Assembly: GCA_024743115.1 (NCBI GenBank)
Contig: JANSXC010000015.1
Location: forward strand, 62,001 to 126,000
DNA from: a bacterium
Lineage (GTDB): Bacteria > Planctomycetota > UBA1135 > UBA2386
DNA: 64,000 nt
Direction: 5' to 3'
Below the pieces are notes generated by a model. That model ran no database searches. It worked only from the letters and a program-made list of their open reading frames with translations, and had not been told where the DNA came from. Position numbers and translations under genes: made by a program. Shown piece by piece: positions 41,482-51,133 of this stretch (position 1 is its first letter; every line of letters starts with the position of its first letter).

Positions 41482-42194
41482 GACCGTCCTCCGCTGCGCG
41501 CCGTCCAGCCGCCGATGCCGAATCCGAGGAGCGCCAGGCCCAGCACGACGCTCCAAATGGACCAACCGGGCGCCTCGCCGGGTTGGTCCGCCGAGCAGAT
41601 CACGGCGCCGGACCAAACCTGCATCAGGTCCTCGAGCGTGATTTCGGCGGGGATGCCGGTGACACCATCGATCACCGTTGCCGTTCCGGCCGTCTCGTTG
41701 ATTGCGGCGACGGTCACGACCCGTCCACCGTCCAGTCGGTCCTTGGCCACGGGATCGAGGTGCAGGATCACGGGAAGCGCGAGGCGCGGGAGTTCCTCCG
41801 GCGATGCCGCGCCGACTCGGACGGGAAAGCCGAGCTCGTTTGCGGCCGCTGCGACCGTCGCCATGGTTGCGCCGCCTTCGGGAACCTCGACGGCGCGGGC
41901 AACTCGTTCGTAATCCACGTCGTGACCGGCTCCGCGGAGCATGAGGAACAGTGCGTTGGCTCCGGCATTGCGGGCGGTGCGCCAATAGCCCGGCCGTGGT
42001 GAGTGAATCGAATCGTCAGCAGGCGCCGTCAATGGGATGCCGGCAAACAGTGGGCTGCTGGGGGTTTTCGCGGTCGACGGCTTTGCCGCGGATGCTTCGG
42101 CGGCGGTTCGGGTCGGGGCGTCCTGGGCCGTGTTCCCGACAAGGAGCTGCGACCCCACGATGAGCAGGCTCAGCACTCGGATCTGCGATGACAT
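41478..42194 (-). CDS. C39-peptidase-like pseudoenzyme with C-terminal TM
   Basis: NAGANALFLMLRGAGHDVDYERVARAVEVPEGGATMATVAAAANELGFPVRV...LALPVILHL...GTATVIDGVTG...VWSGAVI resembles C39 fold; Cys position is Ala. Confidence 0.65.
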   Translation of the reverse strand: MSSQIRVLSLLIVGSQLLVGNTAQDAPTRTAAEASAAKPSTAKTPSSPLFAGIPLTAPADDSIHSPRPGYWRTARNAGANALFLMLRGAGHDVDYERVARAVEVPEGGATMATVAAAANELGFPVRVGAASPEELPRLALPVILHLDPVAKDRLDGGRVVTVAAINETAGTATVIDGVTGIPAEITLEDLMQVWSGAVICSADQPGEAPGWSIWSVVLGLALLGFGIGGWTARSGGRS

Positions 42195-42254
42195 GACTGG
42201 ATCTCAGTAGGAGGTGCAGCGAGCCATCGTCATGGCTCGCTGCGAATCAGCCGA

Positions 42255-42623
42255 TCACTCGACCGGAACCGCGCAGAACGCGACGTGCTCGAACACGTGG
42301 CTGCAGCCGATGAAGTGCTCACCGTCTTCGGTGCAGTACTTCTTCGTGTCCTCGACGACCCGAGCGTTCTTGACCTCGTCGCCCTTGCGGGCGCCGGGCG
42401 TCGGCCACGGGCAGTGGTGGTTGACGTTGCAGCGGGTGCGCTTCACACCCGGGCAGTCGATGTCGAACGTCGAGGCGACGAAGCTGGGGGCACCAGCGGC
42501 CGTCACGTCGACATTCACGCGCGAGTCGGGGCTGACCGCGCTCATGCACAGCACGCTGACACCAGCGGCGGCGAGAAGAACCGGCGACAAGCACCGGGAC
42601 GAAACAAACTTGGCAAGACTCAT
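42255..42623 (-). CDS. Small exported Cys-rich protein (122 aa, six Cys in mature part)
   Basis: MSLAKFVSSRCLSPVLLAAAGVSVLCMSAVSPDS... with mature C residues in DIDC, TRC, NHHC, KKYC, IGC, AFC; AAGGAAG ribosome-binding site before ATG. Confidence 0.65.
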   Translation of the reverse strand: MSLAKFVSSRCLSPVLLAAAGVSVLCMSAVSPDSRVNVDVTAAGAPSFVASTFDIDCPGVKRTRCNVNHHCPWPTPGARKGDEVKNARVVEDTKKYCTEDGEHFIGCSHVFEHVAFCAVPVE

Positions 42624-42661
42624 AGTCTTCCTTCGTTGGGGTTTGGCAGCCTCGGTGACGA

Positions 42662-43828
42662 TCACCTCAGCTGCCGGACTACGCATGCAGCATGCGTAAG
42701 GGGACAGAGCTGGGCCTTGCACTCAGCCGGGGTGGCTTCGCGCAAGCGTCCCAACAACCAAAGACCCGCCCGTCGAAGCACGTCGTCTTCAACGGACAGA
42801 TCACGGGGGAGGTAGAGCAACGATTCGGCGAGATGGCCGGTCACGAGCACCGATCCGATCTGTTCCGGATCGGACTCTGTCACGGCGGCGTCCGGTTGCC
42901 CGCGCCACCAGGTGTGCGGCCAGCTGCCATCGCTTCGTTGGCTGGCAAGAGCCAGTCGGGTGTGGATCTCGAGGTGGCGGCGCGCACGGTCTCGCGCGGC
43001 GCTGCTCAGTACGGAACGGTCCGCATCGACCCGAACGAGCAAGTTGATCGCGTGGAACAAGTGCGTGCCGCCACACGAAGCTCGGCTGATGTCGCGACCG
43101 ATCAACTCGTCCGCAACGTCGTCGAACCGGAAGATCTCACCGTATCGATTGCGCCAGCTGCCCCGATCGGCCAGGTAGTGCATGGCCGCGATGCACTTCC
43201 ATTCGATCTCACCACGAAAGTCGAACCCCGCGACCGCGTCGGCGAGCACGTCTTCGACCCGATAGACCGTTCCCTTCAGACGAATCGGCGAGTCGAGCGG
43301 CACGCCCATCTCCGCGAGCGACGCAAACACCTGCCCCTGATGCGATTCGCGCATCTTGCCGGCGACCGGATACAGCGGATTGGCGCGGCGATACCGGATG
43401 CCGTAGCGGCTCGGGAAGATCAGCGGAACGCGAAACGCAGCGCGAGCTCGTTCCGCGTGAAAGAACATGTCCAGCAGCTTCGTCGGTTCGACGTCACGGC
43501 TGTCGTCGTCGGCGGTGGCGTGGAGGTCGGTGCCGAGCAACCGCATCGCATGCAGGCAGCCCGAGGGACCGAGTCTCTGTGGTGCGAGTGACGGAAGGAT
43601 CTTGTCGACGAGGGTTTGCCAGTCGGCGTCCGAACATGTGAGCAGGTGACGCCGTTCGGGCTCGATCACGAACGGCGTACCGGTGTCTGCAGCGGAATCG
43701 CTGTCTGCGGCCTGCACTTCCCCGTTGCTGCATCCCCCCGACAGACCGGTGCCGAGGATCAGCATGATCACCAGCGGCGGCCTTACGACCGTCGCAGCGA
43801 ACCAGTTTCGCGAGAGAGTTCGGGGCAT
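42662..43828 (-). CDS. Lipoprotein with alpha/alpha-toroid (terpenoid-cyclase-like) C-terminal region
   Basis: MLILGTGLSGGCSNG lipobox; ARRHLEIHTRLALASQRSDGSWPHTWW...VLVTGHLAESLLYLP. Confidence 0.6.
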   Translation of the reverse strand: MPRTLSRNWFAATVVRPPLVIMLILGTGLSGGCSNGEVQAADSDSAADTGTPFVIEPERRHLLTCSDADWQTLVDKILPSLAPQRLGPSGCLHAMRLLGTDLHATADDDSRDVEPTKLLDMFFHAERARAAFRVPLIFPSRYGIRYRRANPLYPVAGKMRESHQGQVFASLAEMGVPLDSPIRLKGTVYRVEDVLADAVAGFDFRGEIEWKCIAAMHYLADRGSWRNRYGEIFRFDDVADELIGRDISRASCGGTHLFHAINLLVRVDADRSVLSSAARDRARRHLEIHTRLALASQRSDGSWPHTWWRGQPDAAVTESDPEQIGSVLVTGHLAESLLYLPRDLSVEDDVLRRAGLWLLGRLREATPAECKAQLCPLTHAACVVRQLR

Positions 43829-44312
43829 GGCGTCTTCTTCCTGGGCGACATGCAGAGATACGTCCGCGTATTAAGCGCAATCGTCGGTGCGCCGGACCGT
43901 CGCCGCTTCCGCACGGCAAGACGCCGTTGGCCGGCGCGTGTCACAAGAAAACACGTGCCGTCCGTCGATCTCCTGCAAACGCCTGTGGGTGGGTGCGCTA
44001 GGTCTTACCTCTGTCACATGCCATCACGGCTGACTCGCTCGGTCGGCGTGATGACGTGTCCGCGGCTGGCACAAGTCGTGGCGTGGCGGCAGGCGCCCGC
44101 GTGAAAACTTGTTGGCAGACACGACTGCTCTCAATCCGCGCGGTCGTTCTTGCCGAAACCGCGGCGAGGACAGTGGCCCGCCGCTGGGCGTTGTCCTGGC
44201 GAGGTAACTCGGTTCCGCGGGGCTCCCGGCGTGCGCCGCCGTAGTGGCGGGGATGTTCCGGGGCTGGAATGGGCCCGAACGAGCAGCACCAACCTCGCGA
44301 AGGGCGCTGCCG

Positions 44313-44508
44313 CTACTGGCGATAGAGCCCCTTGAGGTCGTCGAGGTGCGTGTCGACGTAGTAGATCGTATGCCAGTCGTCGCTGCCCGCCGGATCCAAC
44401 TTCGACGCGCTTTTGCAGCACGACCACGAAGGCCTCGTGGGCCAGGTCTTCGACCCGGTCGGCGGTCACTCCCAGCACGTAGAGGCAGCGCCGCAACATG
44501 GCCGCGTG
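44313..44508 (-). pseudogene. Remnant of ECF sigma factor region 2, frame-shifted into a second short C-terminal fragment
   Basis: HAAMLRRCLYVLGVTADRVEDLAHEAFVVVLQKR then, in another frame, LDPAGSDDWHTIYYVDTHLDDLKGLYRQ-stop. Confidence 0.45.
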
Positions 44509-44551
44509 TGGCACCTGCCGGCACCGGCCGGATCCCCGTGCTGGCAGTGCG

Positions 44552-46342
44552 CTACTGCTTCCCGATGCAGTAGAGGTGCTCGTGGCCGCGCAGGTAGATC
44601 GCGTCGCCGAGCACGACCATGCTGGCATCGAACGCGTCCTCGAGTTCGTTCGTCGCGACTTCCTCGAACGTGTCGCCGGCCTTGATTACGACGGTCTTGC
44701 CCTCACGCGACGTGAAGTAGACGTGGCCGGCGGCGCCGATCGGGGATGAGTAGATCGTGCGCAGGCCGGGGATGCGCTGGCCTTCGTAGCGCGGCTCGCC
44801 CGTCTTGGCATCGAGGCAGGTCAGGGTCGAGGTGTTGCTGCGGAGGAAGTACAGGTTGCTGCCGTACAGCAGCGCGGAGGGGACGTAGGACGTGCTGCGA
44901 TTGTGCTGCCACAGCATGTGCTTGCTCTCCGTCACGTCGCCTTTGGCGCCGGCCAGCTCGACGGCCTGCAGCATCGCGCCGCGGAAACCGCTCATGAGAT
45001 AGGCGACGCCGTCGTTCACGATCGGCGTCGGTATCGTGTTCACCGTCATTCCCTTGGTGCTCCAGACGACGTCGCCCGTCGCGAGGTCGTAGCCGCGCGA
45101 CGCACCCGTGGCGTTGATGATGACCTGCGGCTTGCCGTCGACCTCCACGATGACCGGGGTCGACCAGCTCGTGACTTCGTCACGCGACTTGCGCCAGAGT
45201 TCCTCGCCGGTGTGTTTGTCGAATGCGGCGATGAACGAGTCGAGCTCGTGATCCCAGTTCATCACGACGTAGTCGCCGTGGATCGCGGGCGAGGTGCCTT
45301 CGCCGAACTCGTTGCGCGTGCGCATGAGGCCGAACTCCTTCGACCACTTCACATTGCCTTCGAGGTCGAGGCAATGCAGGCCGCGGGAGCCGAAGTTCGC
45401 GAACAGGTACTTACCGTCCGTCACCGGCGAGCCCGACGCCTGCGAGCCGGTCCGGTGGCCGGGTTCGTGCGGCACGACACTGTTGACGCTCTGACTCCAG
45501 ACGACCGAGCCGTCCTTGCGATCGAGCGCCATCACGCGGAAATCGTAGAACTTCGTCAGTGGCTCGGGGCCGCGCCGGTTGCCGCCGCGGCGGCGCGGCG
45601 GTCGGCCGGGGCGCTGGCGATTGCCGCCCTGCCCCTGCCGTGGCTGCAAGGGCGGGAGCTTGGGCGCCTCGCCCGCCTTGTCGGTCTCGACCGCGGTCAT
45701 CAGGTAGAGGCGATCGCCCCACGAGATCGGCGTCGAGTGGCCCTTGCCCGGCAGCGCGACCTTCCAGCGGATGTTCAACTCTTCGCTCCAGGTCGTCGGC
45801 GGGTTGCTGTTCGGTGCCTCGCCCGAACCCTTCGGTCCGCGCCACGAGGCCCAGTTACCGACCCCATCCTGGGGTGCGGCAGGCGCGGGTGCGCGCTCGA
45901 GCTTCCCGTACATGTGGCCGCCGTAGTCCTTGCCGGACCAGAGCCCCGCGTAGCGATCACCGTGGATCACGACGCGGGCGCTGTAGGTGCCGAGCATCGG
46001 GATCCCGAGCTTCGTGACCTGGATCGTCGGCGTGTCGCCGGCCCACAGGACATCGACCCCGATCGGTAGCGTGACGTTCTTGTCGTCGTACTGAATCGTC
46101 GCGTCGAACTTCCACTTCTCGTCGCGCAGCTTCTGCGCCCGCTTGATCGTGTAGCTCTCCGCGCGCGGTGGCTTGCCCGAGCCGTCCACCGTGAAGTGGC
46201 CGATCATCTTGCAGCCCGTCATCTGCTCGGCGAACGCCGCTTCGCGCGCGGCGTGTTCCGCGTCCTCGGACTGCGCAATCGCGGCAGCCGTCAAGAGCAG
46301 GGGGAGTACGCCATGCGAACGGACGAGGGTGCGGTGGTTCAT
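44552..46342 (-). CDS. PQQ-binding-like beta-propeller protein, exported
   Basis: WASWRGPKGSGEAPNSNPPTTWSEELNIRWKVALPG...VMALDRKDGSVVW...CLDAKTGEPRYEGQ. Confidence 0.88.
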   Translation of the reverse strand: MNHRTLVRSHGVLPLLLTAAAIAQSEDAEHAAREAAFAEQMTGCKMIGHFTVDGSGKPPRAESYTIKRAQKLRDEKWKFDATIQYDDKNVTLPIGVDVLWAGDTPTIQVTKLGIPMLGTYSARVVIHGDRYAGLWSGKDYGGHMYGKLERAPAPAAPQDGVGNWASWRGPKGSGEAPNSNPPTTWSEELNIRWKVALPGKGHSTPISWGDRLYLMTAVETDKAGEAPKLPPLQPRQGQGGNRQRPGRPPRRRGGNRRGPEPLTKFYDFRVMALDRKDGSVVWSQSVNSVVPHEPGHRTGSQASGSPVTDGKYLFANFGSRGLHCLDLEGNVKWSKEFGLMRTRNEFGEGTSPAIHGDYVVMNWDHELDSFIAAFDKHTGEELWRKSRDEVTSWSTPVIVEVDGKPQVIINATGASRGYDLATGDVVWSTKGMTVNTIPTPIVNDGVAYLMSGFRGAMLQAVELAGAKGDVTESKHMLWQHNRSTSYVPSALLYGSNLYFLRSNTSTLTCLDAKTGEPRYEGQRIPGLRTIYSSPIGAAGHVYFTSREGKTVVIKAGDTFEEVATNELEDAFDASMVVLGDAIYLRGHEHLYCIGKQ

Positions 46343-46465
46343 GGATCGGCCTCCTGGCAGCGCCACTGATACCGTGCGCTACGGGGTCGCGGAAGCGTCG
46401 CACACCGCGCGACTTCTGCGATACGTCTTTAGGACAGGGCCGTCAGCCGTCCGTCGCGAGCGGCG

Positions 46466-47737
46466 TTACTCCCAAGAGAACGCGGTCAGCGTGTGCAGGC
46501 CACGGACGAACAGCTGCCCGTGGTCGACCGCGAGGTGGGCCCAGGTCTCCTCTTCGGTGACCTCGAGGGTGTTGAGGACCTCGAGTTTCTCCGGGTTGGC
46601 CTTCAACAGCAGCAGTTCACCAGCGTCGGTCAGGGCCAGGATGCGGTTACCGTTGGCGACGAGCGACCAGTAGGTGTCACCGAGCGGCGAGCTGATCCAC
46701 GCGGCCTCGCCGGCCTCGAGGTCGACACACGCGAAGCGCTTGCTGCGCAGGTAGAGGTAGGCGTGACCGTCGATGATCACGGGCGACGTCATGTTGCCCT
46801 GCGCGCGGTTGTTCCACTTCTCCTCGACGCCGAACTCTCCTTCGTTGGTCGAGACCGCGAAGTAGTGGGCGCGACCACCGTAGGCCGACGTGAAGACACC
46901 CTGTTTGTATGGCGTTGGCGTCAGGATGTTCATGCCGCGGAACGAGCGGATGTTGATGCCCCAGAGCTCTTTGCCGGTCATGGGGTCGACACCGTGCAGG
47001 CGCGTGCGCCCCTGAACCACGAGTTGCTCGACGCCCTGAATCTCGGTCCAGACCGGCGAGCTGAACGCGCCGGCGGACATCATGTTCTTGCCGCTGTCGT
47101 CGAGGCCGCGCCACAGCGGTTTGCCCGTGGTCTTGTCGAGCTTGATCAGGCCCGCGGCGGTCTGGACATAGACGGCGTCACCGCGCACGAGTGGCGAGCA
47201 GACGAAGCCGAACGGTTCCTTCGGAGTGCCGTAGACGTCCTTGAAGTCGACCTTCCAGATCTCCTTGCCCGACTTCGCATCGAGGCAGACGAGCACGTCG
47301 AGCATGCCAGCGACGTAGAGCCGGCCGTCGTCGAGCGCGGGGGTCGACCGGATCCACGAGCCGTTGCGTGCCGCGAAGAACGGCACCTTCATTGCGCCCT
47401 CCCAGCTGGCCTCCCAGACCTTTTCGCCGGTCTTGCGATCGAGGGCCCAGACGTGCTCGGAGTATTCGTCGACGGTCGCGGTCGTGTAGATCCGCTCCGC
47501 GTCGACGACCGGACCCGAATAGCTCTCGCCGAGCTCGATCTGCCACTGCTGCTCGACGTTCTTCTCGGTCAGAGTCTCGGGCCAGGCCGGGCCGGTGTAT
47601 TGCCCGGTTCGGCTCGGTCCGCGCCACTGGTTCCAGTGGGGTGATCCGGCTGCGGCGGTAGTCGCGACGGCCTGGGCCGGGAGCGCGGTGACGCAAGTAG
47701 CGACGGTACAGACCAGTAGCAGCGAGATTCGTGGCAT
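46466..47737 (-). CDS. PQQ-binding-like beta-propeller protein, exported
   Basis: WNQWRGPSRTGQYTGPAWPETLTEKNVEQQWQIELG...ALDRKTGEKVWEAS...CLDAKSGKEIWKVDF. Confidence 0.9.
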   Translation of the reverse strand: MPRISLLLVCTVATCVTALPAQAVATTAAAGSPHWNQWRGPSRTGQYTGPAWPETLTEKNVEQQWQIELGESYSGPVVDAERIYTTATVDEYSEHVWALDRKTGEKVWEASWEGAMKVPFFAARNGSWIRSTPALDDGRLYVAGMLDVLVCLDAKSGKEIWKVDFKDVYGTPKEPFGFVCSPLVRGDAVYVQTAAGLIKLDKTTGKPLWRGLDDSGKNMMSAGAFSSPVWTEIQGVEQLVVQGRTRLHGVDPMTGKELWGINIRSFRGMNILTPTPYKQGVFTSAYGGRAHYFAVSTNEGEFGVEEKWNNRAQGNMTSPVIIDGHAYLYLRSKRFACVDLEAGEAAWISSPLGDTYWSLVANGNRILALTDAGELLLLKANPEKLEVLNTLEVTEEETWAHLAVDHGQLFVRGLHTLTAFSWE

Positions 47738-47797
47738 GGCAGGGAGTTCGTCCGTTCGGGCCGGGCGGATGCACGCCGGTGCCGGATCGGCGAGGTG

Positions 47798-50700
47798 TTA
47801 TTCGCCCCGGAGAGCGTCCAGCAGCGCCCCGCGGGTGGCGAATGCGCTCGCGAGCCAGACCCAGAACGCGCCGGTGCCGGTGATTGCGCACACGAACAGC
47901 AGCAGCGGCGGCACGGCGATGTCGTCGCGGACGGGCCAGATCGCGAACAGGGCCGCAGCGATGCCGGCGAGCAGCCCGAGCCCGAGGAGCACGCCGTGTT
48001 CGATGGCGACGAGCCGGCGGACAGCGGCGGGCCGGAAACCGATGGCGCTCAGCGTCGCGAGTTCGGCCCGGCGTTCGAGCGCATTGCGCAGCACGACGAT
48101 TCCGAGGCCGGCCGTGCCGAGTAGCAGGCCGAGGCCGCCGAGGAGCTGGAAGATCGCGAGGTAGGTGTTCTGGACGGACTGGAACGTGGCGAGGCGCTCG
48201 CGCGTCGGGGTGAGTTCGAGGCCGATGTCCTGCAGCGCGCGACCTAGCGTGGCGGTGACGGTTTCGACCCGCTCGGGCGGCGTGTCGACGAGGAACATGC
48301 GAAACCCCGACGCGGACGGGAAGCGTCGACGCAGGTGGCGATCGGCGATCAGTAGGTTGCCCTGCAGGATCGAATCCGTGACCGTGCCGACGATGCGCAC
48401 ATCGAACTCGTCGCCCGCTTCATCGCGATAGCGCAGTGAATCCCCGACGGCCTTGTGCAGGCTCCAGGTGACGCTCGCGGCGTCGCCGATCGCGGGCACG
48501 ACGTCGTCGCCGAGATCGTCGTCGAGCAGGTTCCAGGCGCTGGTCGTGGTCGACGTGGTCGACGCTGGCTGCGCAAAACGGAACGCACCGCGGCTCGCGA
48601 GTTGCTGCGGGTCGACGCCGATGAGCCGCGGGTTTTGCGGGCGGTTGAGGTTGAGGCAACTGCCGTCGTCGCCGTCGCGGACGCGCAGCGGCACGATGCT
48701 CGTGTCGGCGAGTTCTTCGTCGTCCAGGCCATATGCCTCGCGGCCGATCGGCGTCGCGAGATCGCGCAGCACGGGCAGCGTCGAGCGGCCGAAGAGCCGG
48801 AAGCCGCCGGTGCCCGATGCGCGCATACCCGGATCCTGCGGCGGTTCGAGCCGGTTGGCCTGCACTGCGACGACGAGGAACGTGCCGCTCGCGAGCAGCG
48901 CGATCGTCGCGAGGCTGCGGCCGGATCGGCGCCCGGTGTTGCGGCTCGCGAGCGCGAGCACGCTCGGCAGCTCCGCGCTCCTCTGGTTGCCGAGGCCCGT
49001 GACGAGACGGCGGCAGAGCAGCAACGCGCCGACGAGCAGCAACGCGCCGGCGCCGAAGAACGTGCCCGCGGCGACGGCCGAGCCGGTGCCCGCCGTGAGT
49101 CCGAGCGTCAGTGCACCCAGCACGGCAGCGGCGGCGAGAACGACGTCGAGGCGCCGCGGTTTGCCGGCCGCATTGGCGGCAACCGCGGCTGTGGCGGTGT
49201 CGTTCGTGCCGTTGAGTAGCTCGAGCACGGGGCGGCGGAATGCCCGTCGCGTCGCGAGGAGGATCGCAAGGAGCGCGGTCGCGACGGCGGCCACGGTGCC
49301 GATCGCGAACGACAAGGGTTCGGTGTGCGCGGTCAGGGTGGTCTGGCCGATCGCGTCGCGCCATAGCGTGTCGAGTCCCGCGATCACGAGATGTGCGTAG
49401 CCGAGCCCGAGCGCGCCGCCGAGGAGGCTGCCGACGATCGCGGTCAGCAACGCCTCGCGCAGGAACTGCCGCCGCACCTGCGCCGGCGTGAACCCGGACG
49501 CGAGGAGCGTGCCGACCTCACCGTGCCGTTGCTCGATCCCGAACACGAACAGCAGCGCGGTGAGGAGCAGGCTTGCGATGATCAGAAAGAAGCTCAGCCC
49601 GAGGAACAGGCCGCCGAAGTCCGTGGCCGGGGCTCCTGCCGCCATGGCCGGTCCGCGCACGTCGCGGAAGAACAGTCCGAGGTCGGCGGGGTCGAGCGTT
49701 CTCGGCAGCTCGGTCCGCAGTCGGTCGCCAGCTGCCAGGGTCGTACGGATCGCCGTGAGGTCGCCGTAGCGGTTCGACCAGAGCTCGCGGCCCTTGGCGA
49801 GCGCGACGAAGGCCTTCGGAGTGCCGCGATGCTCTTCCCAGTAGTCCTGGTCGGCGTCGTCGAGGCGGTTGAGTTCGACTGGGATGCCGGGCTCCCAGTC
49901 GGCGCAGCTCCGGGCTTCGGCGAGTCCGGGGAATGGCGGCATGAGGCTCGGATCGGCGGCCGGGCCCGCGAGTTCCACGATCGCGTGGACCTTCAGTTCT
50001 TGGCGCTGTTCGTCGAACTGCAGGGCCGAGTTCATCACGGAATACGCGAGTTCGATCGCATCACCCGCCTGCACGCGGAGGTCGTCGGCGAGCCAACGGT
50101 TGATCGTGATGCCCGACGTTGCGGCATCACGCGGTGGCGCCAGAGTGTGAACCGCAGCGAGTGGCGCCGCGAGTGCGGCATCGGCGCGCAAGGGGCCGAG
50201 CGCGCTGACCGTCGAGTACGGTGTCGTGCGATCGCCGGCCGTGATCGAGTTGACGAAGTAGGTGAGCACGCCGATCGCGGTTGGGTCGAGCTCGCGGACC
50301 GCAGCGCTGATCGGGGCGTCGAGGAATACGCGTGAACTCGCGAGTTCGCAGACCTCACCACCGGGCAGCGTGCGGATTTCGAGTTCTGCATCGGCCAGTG
50401 TCCAGTGCTTGCGGAGCGCCCGGTCCGCGGCATCGGGGGCGCCGTCGACCGCGAGCAGGTTGACGCGGCTGCCGAGTTCGAGTTCCTCTTGCAGCCACTC
50501 GCGCTGAACGAAGATGTTGAACGGGGGGATCTGGCTCGCCTGCAGGCCGAAGCGCCCGAACTCATCGTCGGTCAGGACGCCGTCGACCGTGATCCGCAGC
50601 GCGAACGCGAGGTCGTCGACCGTCGCCATCGTCGCCTCGCGCGGCATCAGGCTGGGCTTCTCGATGCGCAGAACGACTTCGTCGCCGGCTTCGACACCGA

Positions 50701-51133
50701 GCTGATCGGCGAGCCGCGCATTCACGAGCGCGTGTCCGGGTGGGATGGTCCGTTCGCGGCCGCTCGGGCTCATGGCGAAGAACCGGCGTCCGACGCCGTA
50801 GGCCGCGACGATGCCGGTGCGAGCGGCGCCGTCGGCGCGGTTCGCGACGCCCGGCAGCGCGATGATCGGGACGGCCGTCTGCGCCGGGGCCGCGGTCGTG
50901 AGCCGTTCGGCAAGGGCCTCGGTCACGAAGCGATTGCCGGCCTGTAGCGCCGCATCGATGCGGCCGATGCGTTGCAGGCTTTGCTCTCGCAGGCTCGCGC
51001 GCACGGAGTCGCCGACGGCGAGCGCGCCGACGAGCACCATGGCCGCGCAAGTCACGCCGAGCAGGACGCCGAGCTGCGTGCGCCAGTAGAACCGGAGGCT
51101 CTGCCGCGACAGGCGCCAGCCGTTCATGGTCAT
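47798..51133 (-). CDS. FtsX-type ABC transporter permease (MacB/LolCE-like)
   Basis: 1111 aa, N-terminal TM, large periplasmic region, TM triplets, EQRHGEVGTLLASGFTPAQVRRQFLREALL and ERRAELATLSAIGFRPAAVRRLVAIEHGVLLGLG. Confidence 0.9.
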   Translation of the reverse strand: MTMNGWRLSRQSLRFYWRTQLGVLLGVTCAAMVLVGALAVGDSVRASLREQSLQRIGRIDAALQAGNRFVTEALAERLTTAAPAQTAVPIIALPGVANRADGAARTGIVAAYGVGRRFFAMSPSGRERTIPPGHALVNARLADQLGVEAGDEVVLRIEKPSLMPREATMATVDDLAFALRITVDGVLTDDEFGRFGLQASQIPPFNIFVQREWLQEELELGSRVNLLAVDGAPDAADRALRKHWTLADAELEIRTLPGGEVCELASSRVFLDAPISAAVRELDPTAIGVLTYFVNSITAGDRTTPYSTVSALGPLRADAALAAPLAAVHTLAPPRDAATSGITINRWLADDLRVQAGDAIELAYSVMNSALQFDEQRQELKVHAIVELAGPAADPSLMPPFPGLAEARSCADWEPGIPVELNRLDDADQDYWEEHRGTPKAFVALAKGRELWSNRYGDLTAIRTTLAAGDRLRTELPRTLDPADLGLFFRDVRGPAMAAGAPATDFGGLFLGLSFFLIIASLLLTALLFVFGIEQRHGEVGTLLASGFTPAQVRRQFLREALLTAIVGSLLGGALGLGYAHLVIAGLDTLWRDAIGQTTLTAHTEPLSFAIGTVAAVATALLAILLATRRAFRRPVLELLNGTNDTATAAVAANAAGKPRRLDVVLAAAAVLGALTLGLTAGTGSAVAAGTFFGAGALLLVGALLLCRRLVTGLGNQRSAELPSVLALASRNTGRRSGRSLATIALLASGTFLVVAVQANRLEPPQDPGMRASGTGGFRLFGRSTLPVLRDLATPIGREAYGLDDEELADTSIVPLRVRDGDDGSCLNLNRPQNPRLIGVDPQQLASRGAFRFAQPASTTSTTTSAWNLLDDDLGDDVVPAIGDAASVTWSLHKAVGDSLRYRDEAGDEFDVRIVGTVTDSILQGNLLIADRHLRRRFPSASGFRMFLVDTPPERVETVTATLGRALQDIGLELTPTRERLATFQSVQNTYLAIFQLLGGLGLLLGTAGLGIVVLRNALERRAELATLSAIGFRPAAVRRLVAIEHGVLLGLGLLAGIAAALFAIWPVRDDIAVPPLLLFVCAITGTGAFWVWLASAFATRGALLDALRGE

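Noticed and set aside
41478-43828. Classical bacteriocin/lasso-peptide cluster
   Set aside because: No ABC peptidase-transporter, lanthionine or lasso cyclase was recognised; the C39-like protein lacks catalytic residues and has no ATPase domain, so the label is unsupported.
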